Part shown: positions 7,220 to 8,058 of the stretch, in pieces | Layout: each line of letters begins with the position of its first letter | How positions within the stretch are numbered: the first letter of the stretch is position 1 | NCBI GenBank assembly: GCA_028696755.1 | Contig: JAQVGK010000138.1 | Location: forward strand, 1-8,058 | Direction of reading: 5' to 3' | Source: Bacteroidales bacterium | GTDB lineage: Bacteria; Bacteroidota; Bacteroidia; Bacteroidales; ML635J-15 | Length of the DNA stretch: 8,058 nt | Made by a program: the position numbers and the translations under genes | The notes under the pieces: model-generated | The model's database searches: none | Seen by the model: the letters and a program-made list of their open reading frames with translations, nothing else | What the model was told of the DNA's origin: nothing

Positions 7220-7522
7220 TTACAATTTTTTACTAATTTTTTTACATTTTACTGTATTCTTCAATACGAAATATTCGAACCAAAGGTTTGCAATATCTCC
7301 AACATAATGCGTTATAAACTTTTCAGTTTCTTTTGCTTGAGCTGCGGGCAAATGCTCAACACCTCTCTTTTTTCGTTTTTTTAACGTTTTAAGCTTTCCC
7401 TCTTCCATGTAGATTTCATAAATACTTTCGTACTGTCCGTATTTTACATGAACGTGTACCGGTAAGTGCTCATTCGAGTAAAAATAAAATATCATTCCTA
7501 AATATTCAAAAATCTTTGGCAT
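7220..7522 (-). CDS. DUF4160 family protein
   Basis: This 100-residue protein matches DUF4160. It starts MPKIFEYLGMIFYFYSNEH and carries the signature EHLPVHVHV at 18-26, with conserved H19, P21, H23 and H25 (V22 replaces the second proline of the usual EHxPPHxHV). It continues through a YGQYE segment (28-32), a lysine-rich turn, and a C-terminal helix ending DIANLWFEYF (76-85). The clustered histidines could bind metal or be catalytic, but the family function is not established. Its partner DUF2442 begins three bases downstream. It has its own -7 box 14 bases upstream of the ATG, so the 5' leader would be very short. The tail after residue 88 is unusually basic (KCKKISKKL). Confidence 0.85.
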   Translation of the reverse strand: MPKIFEYLGMIFYFYSNEHLPVHVHVKYGQYESIYEIYMEEGKLKTLKKRKKRGVEHLPAAQAKETEKFITHYVGDIANLWFEYFVLKNTVKCKKISKKL

Positions 7523-7536
7523 AAACTTTTTTTTTA

Positions 7537-7544
7537 CAAATATA
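7537..7544 (-). promoter_or_regulatory. -7 box for the DUF4160-DUF2442 operon
   Basis: On the minus strand the sequence is TATATTTG, an exact TAnnTTTG match, 14 bases upstream of the DUF4160 ATG. The start of transcription would fall within about ten bases of the start codon. No good TTG is seen at -33. Confidence 0.5.
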
Positions 7545-7564
7545 TCGTTGAAAGTGTGTACATA

Positions 7565-7774
7565 CTATTTGTTTAGTTCGGCCATTAAAGATTTAACGCT
7601 GGAATGTTTTTTAAGATTCTTTGAATCAGCTTCTTTTATAGCTGAAACGGTAACGCTATTAACCGTAGTACCGTCGTTGTCTTTTATTTTAAACAATCCT
7701 ATTTCTTTAATAAACTCTACAATTTTCATAGCAGCTTTATTTCGCTTGTCGTATTCAATTGTCATTGTTGCCAT
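7565..7774 (-). CDS. Small antitoxin-like protein without an adjacent RelE-type toxin
   Basis: The protein has 69 residues from the ATG at 7774. This start is chosen over a TTG at 7780 because an AAAGGAA ribosome binding site lies about seven bases upstream. The N-terminus MATMTIEYDKRNKAAMKIVE has a strand then a helix, as in the short Bacteroidota proteins that commonly precede RelE/ParE-type toxins. The C-terminus (HSSVKSLMAELNK) resembles the toxin-wrapping tail of such antitoxins. The family match is from memory of the pattern, not a search. No RelE/ParE-like gene follows; instead the DUF4160 gene starts 42 bases after the stop with its own promoter. It may be an orphan antitoxin, the regulator of the DUF pair, or something else. 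Confidence 0.7.
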   Translation of the reverse strand: MATMTIEYDKRNKAAMKIVEFIKEIGLFKIKDNDGTTVNSVTVSAIKEADSKNLKKHSSVKSLMAELNK

Positions 7775-7780
7775 AATCAA

Positions 7781-7787
7781 TTCCTTT
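7781..7787 (-). promoter_or_regulatory. Ribosome binding site that sets the antitoxin-like gene start
   Basis: On the minus strand AAAGGAA lies six bases before the ATG at 7774. This is a clear Shine-Dalgarno in a window where most genes lack one, and it favours the ATG over the TTG six bases upstream. Confidence 0.6.
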
Positions 7788-7795
7788 CTTTTTTA

Positions 7796-7814
7796 CAAAT
7801 ATACGGCAAAATTA
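7796..7814 (-). promoter_or_regulatory. Tandem -7 boxes for the antitoxin-like gene
   Basis: Two exact TAnnTTTG matches lie on the minus strand: TAATTTTG (7807-7814) and TATATTTG (7796-7803). They sit between the stop of the upstream membrane-protein gene (7828) and the ATG at 7774, at distances suited to short leaders. No convincing -33 TTG is seen for either. Confidence 0.5.
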
Positions 7815-7827
7815 CAAAAAATATTGC

Positions 7828-8058
7828 TTAACGCGGATAATATTTCCAAATTAACCAACCAATACCAATAATTAACAATATCAGAATTACAACAATAAGC
7901 CAGCTCCTATCCAGTGTTTTTGTTTTGGTTATAGTTTTAGATTTTACTTTGCTGTGAAAATCGGTAGAACTGCGATCTCTAAAGGTTCGCACTTGCTTAA
8001 ATGCTGTACTGTCTTTAATTTCTGTTTTTGTCTTGGTGTCGGTTTTAATATCGTTTTT
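7828..8058 (-). CDS. C-terminal fragment of a single-pass membrane protein (N-terminus off the right edge)
   Basis: The minus-strand frame is open from the right edge to a TAA at 7828-7830, giving 76 visible residues. The first 50 or so are polar and rich in K, T, S and D, with short alternating KT motifs (DIKTDTKTKTEIKD, later KSKTITKTKT). They end in a hydrophobic segment of about 20 residues beginning SWLIVVILILL and closed by WKYYPR at the C-terminus. A polar extramembrane domain anchored by a C-terminal helix with a basic end is clear. I do not recognise the family. Holin-like accessory proteins, unimolecular spanins and unrelated tail-anchored proteins all share this shape. The gene lies 53 bases upstream of the antitoxin-like gene, on the same strand, with that gene's promoter between them. 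Confidence 0.75.
   Translation of the reverse strand, partial: KNDIKTDTKTKTEIKDSTAFKQVRTFRDRSSTDFHSKVKSKTITKTKTLDRSWLIVVILILLIIGIGWLIWKYYPR

Noticed and set aside
7104..7307. 67-residue hydrophobic plus-strand open frame
   Set aside because: It is the shadow of the DUF2442 and DUF4160 genes; the hydrophobicity comes from complementing lysine-rich codons.
7548..7871. 107-residue hydrophobic plus-strand open frame
   Set aside because: It is antisense to the antitoxin-like gene and the membrane-protein end. The minus strand has a ribosome binding site and -7 boxes here; the plus frame has neither.
6933..8058. Second copy of the tRNA-Arg 3' end (attR)
   Set aside because: I looked for the T-arm and acceptor sequence downstream of the integrase on both strands and found none.
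1..8058. CRISPR array, insertion sequence or rRNA
   Set aside because: No regularly spaced direct repeats, transposase or rRNA sequence is visible. The repeats in the protease are protein-level PKD modules.

Overview
The window is AT-rich Bacteroidota DNA. Three things point there: a secreted gingipain-type (C25) protease with PKD, GEVED and Ig-like modules, characteristic of type IX secretion clients; -7 boxes of the Bacteroidota form TAnnTTTG ahead of the tRNA and two small genes; and a lipoprotein with an acidic surface-export-like signal right after its lipidated cysteine. The order or genus cannot be fixed from this sequence.

Left part (1-5553, all minus strand) is cell-surface oriented. 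From upstream to downstream it holds a periplasmic ankyrin-repeat protein that appears fused to an outer-membrane beta-barrel (GTG start at 5553), a small cysteine-rich lipoprotein overlapping its 3' end by 41 bases, a 245-base gap, and the long C25 protease, whose C-terminus lies off the left edge. The first two genes look translationally coupled. The protease probably has its own transcript, although I see no consensus promoter for it.

The middle (5618-6932, plus strand) is a tRNA-Arg(CCG) gene with its promoter, a strong stem-loop terminator nested in a 92-base imperfect palindrome, and a complete tyrosine recombinase. This is the usual layout of one end of an integrated element in a tRNA gene. 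No second copy of the tRNA 3' end occurs in the window, so the other boundary, if there is one, lies beyond 8058.

The right part (6936-8058, minus strand) is small accessory genes: a DUF4160-DUF2442 pair three bases apart, a 69-residue antitoxin-like protein with its own promoter and ribosome binding site, and the C-terminal 76 residues of a protein ending in one transmembrane helix. The integrase and the DUF2442 gene converge on one stem-loop terminator. The two small minus-strand transcription units share an identical 15-base promoter segment.

The most unusual items are the ankyrin/beta-barrel fusion with its possible homopolymer-slip C-terminal extension, and the DUF4160/DUF2442/antitoxin-like cluster beside a tRNA-linked integrase.
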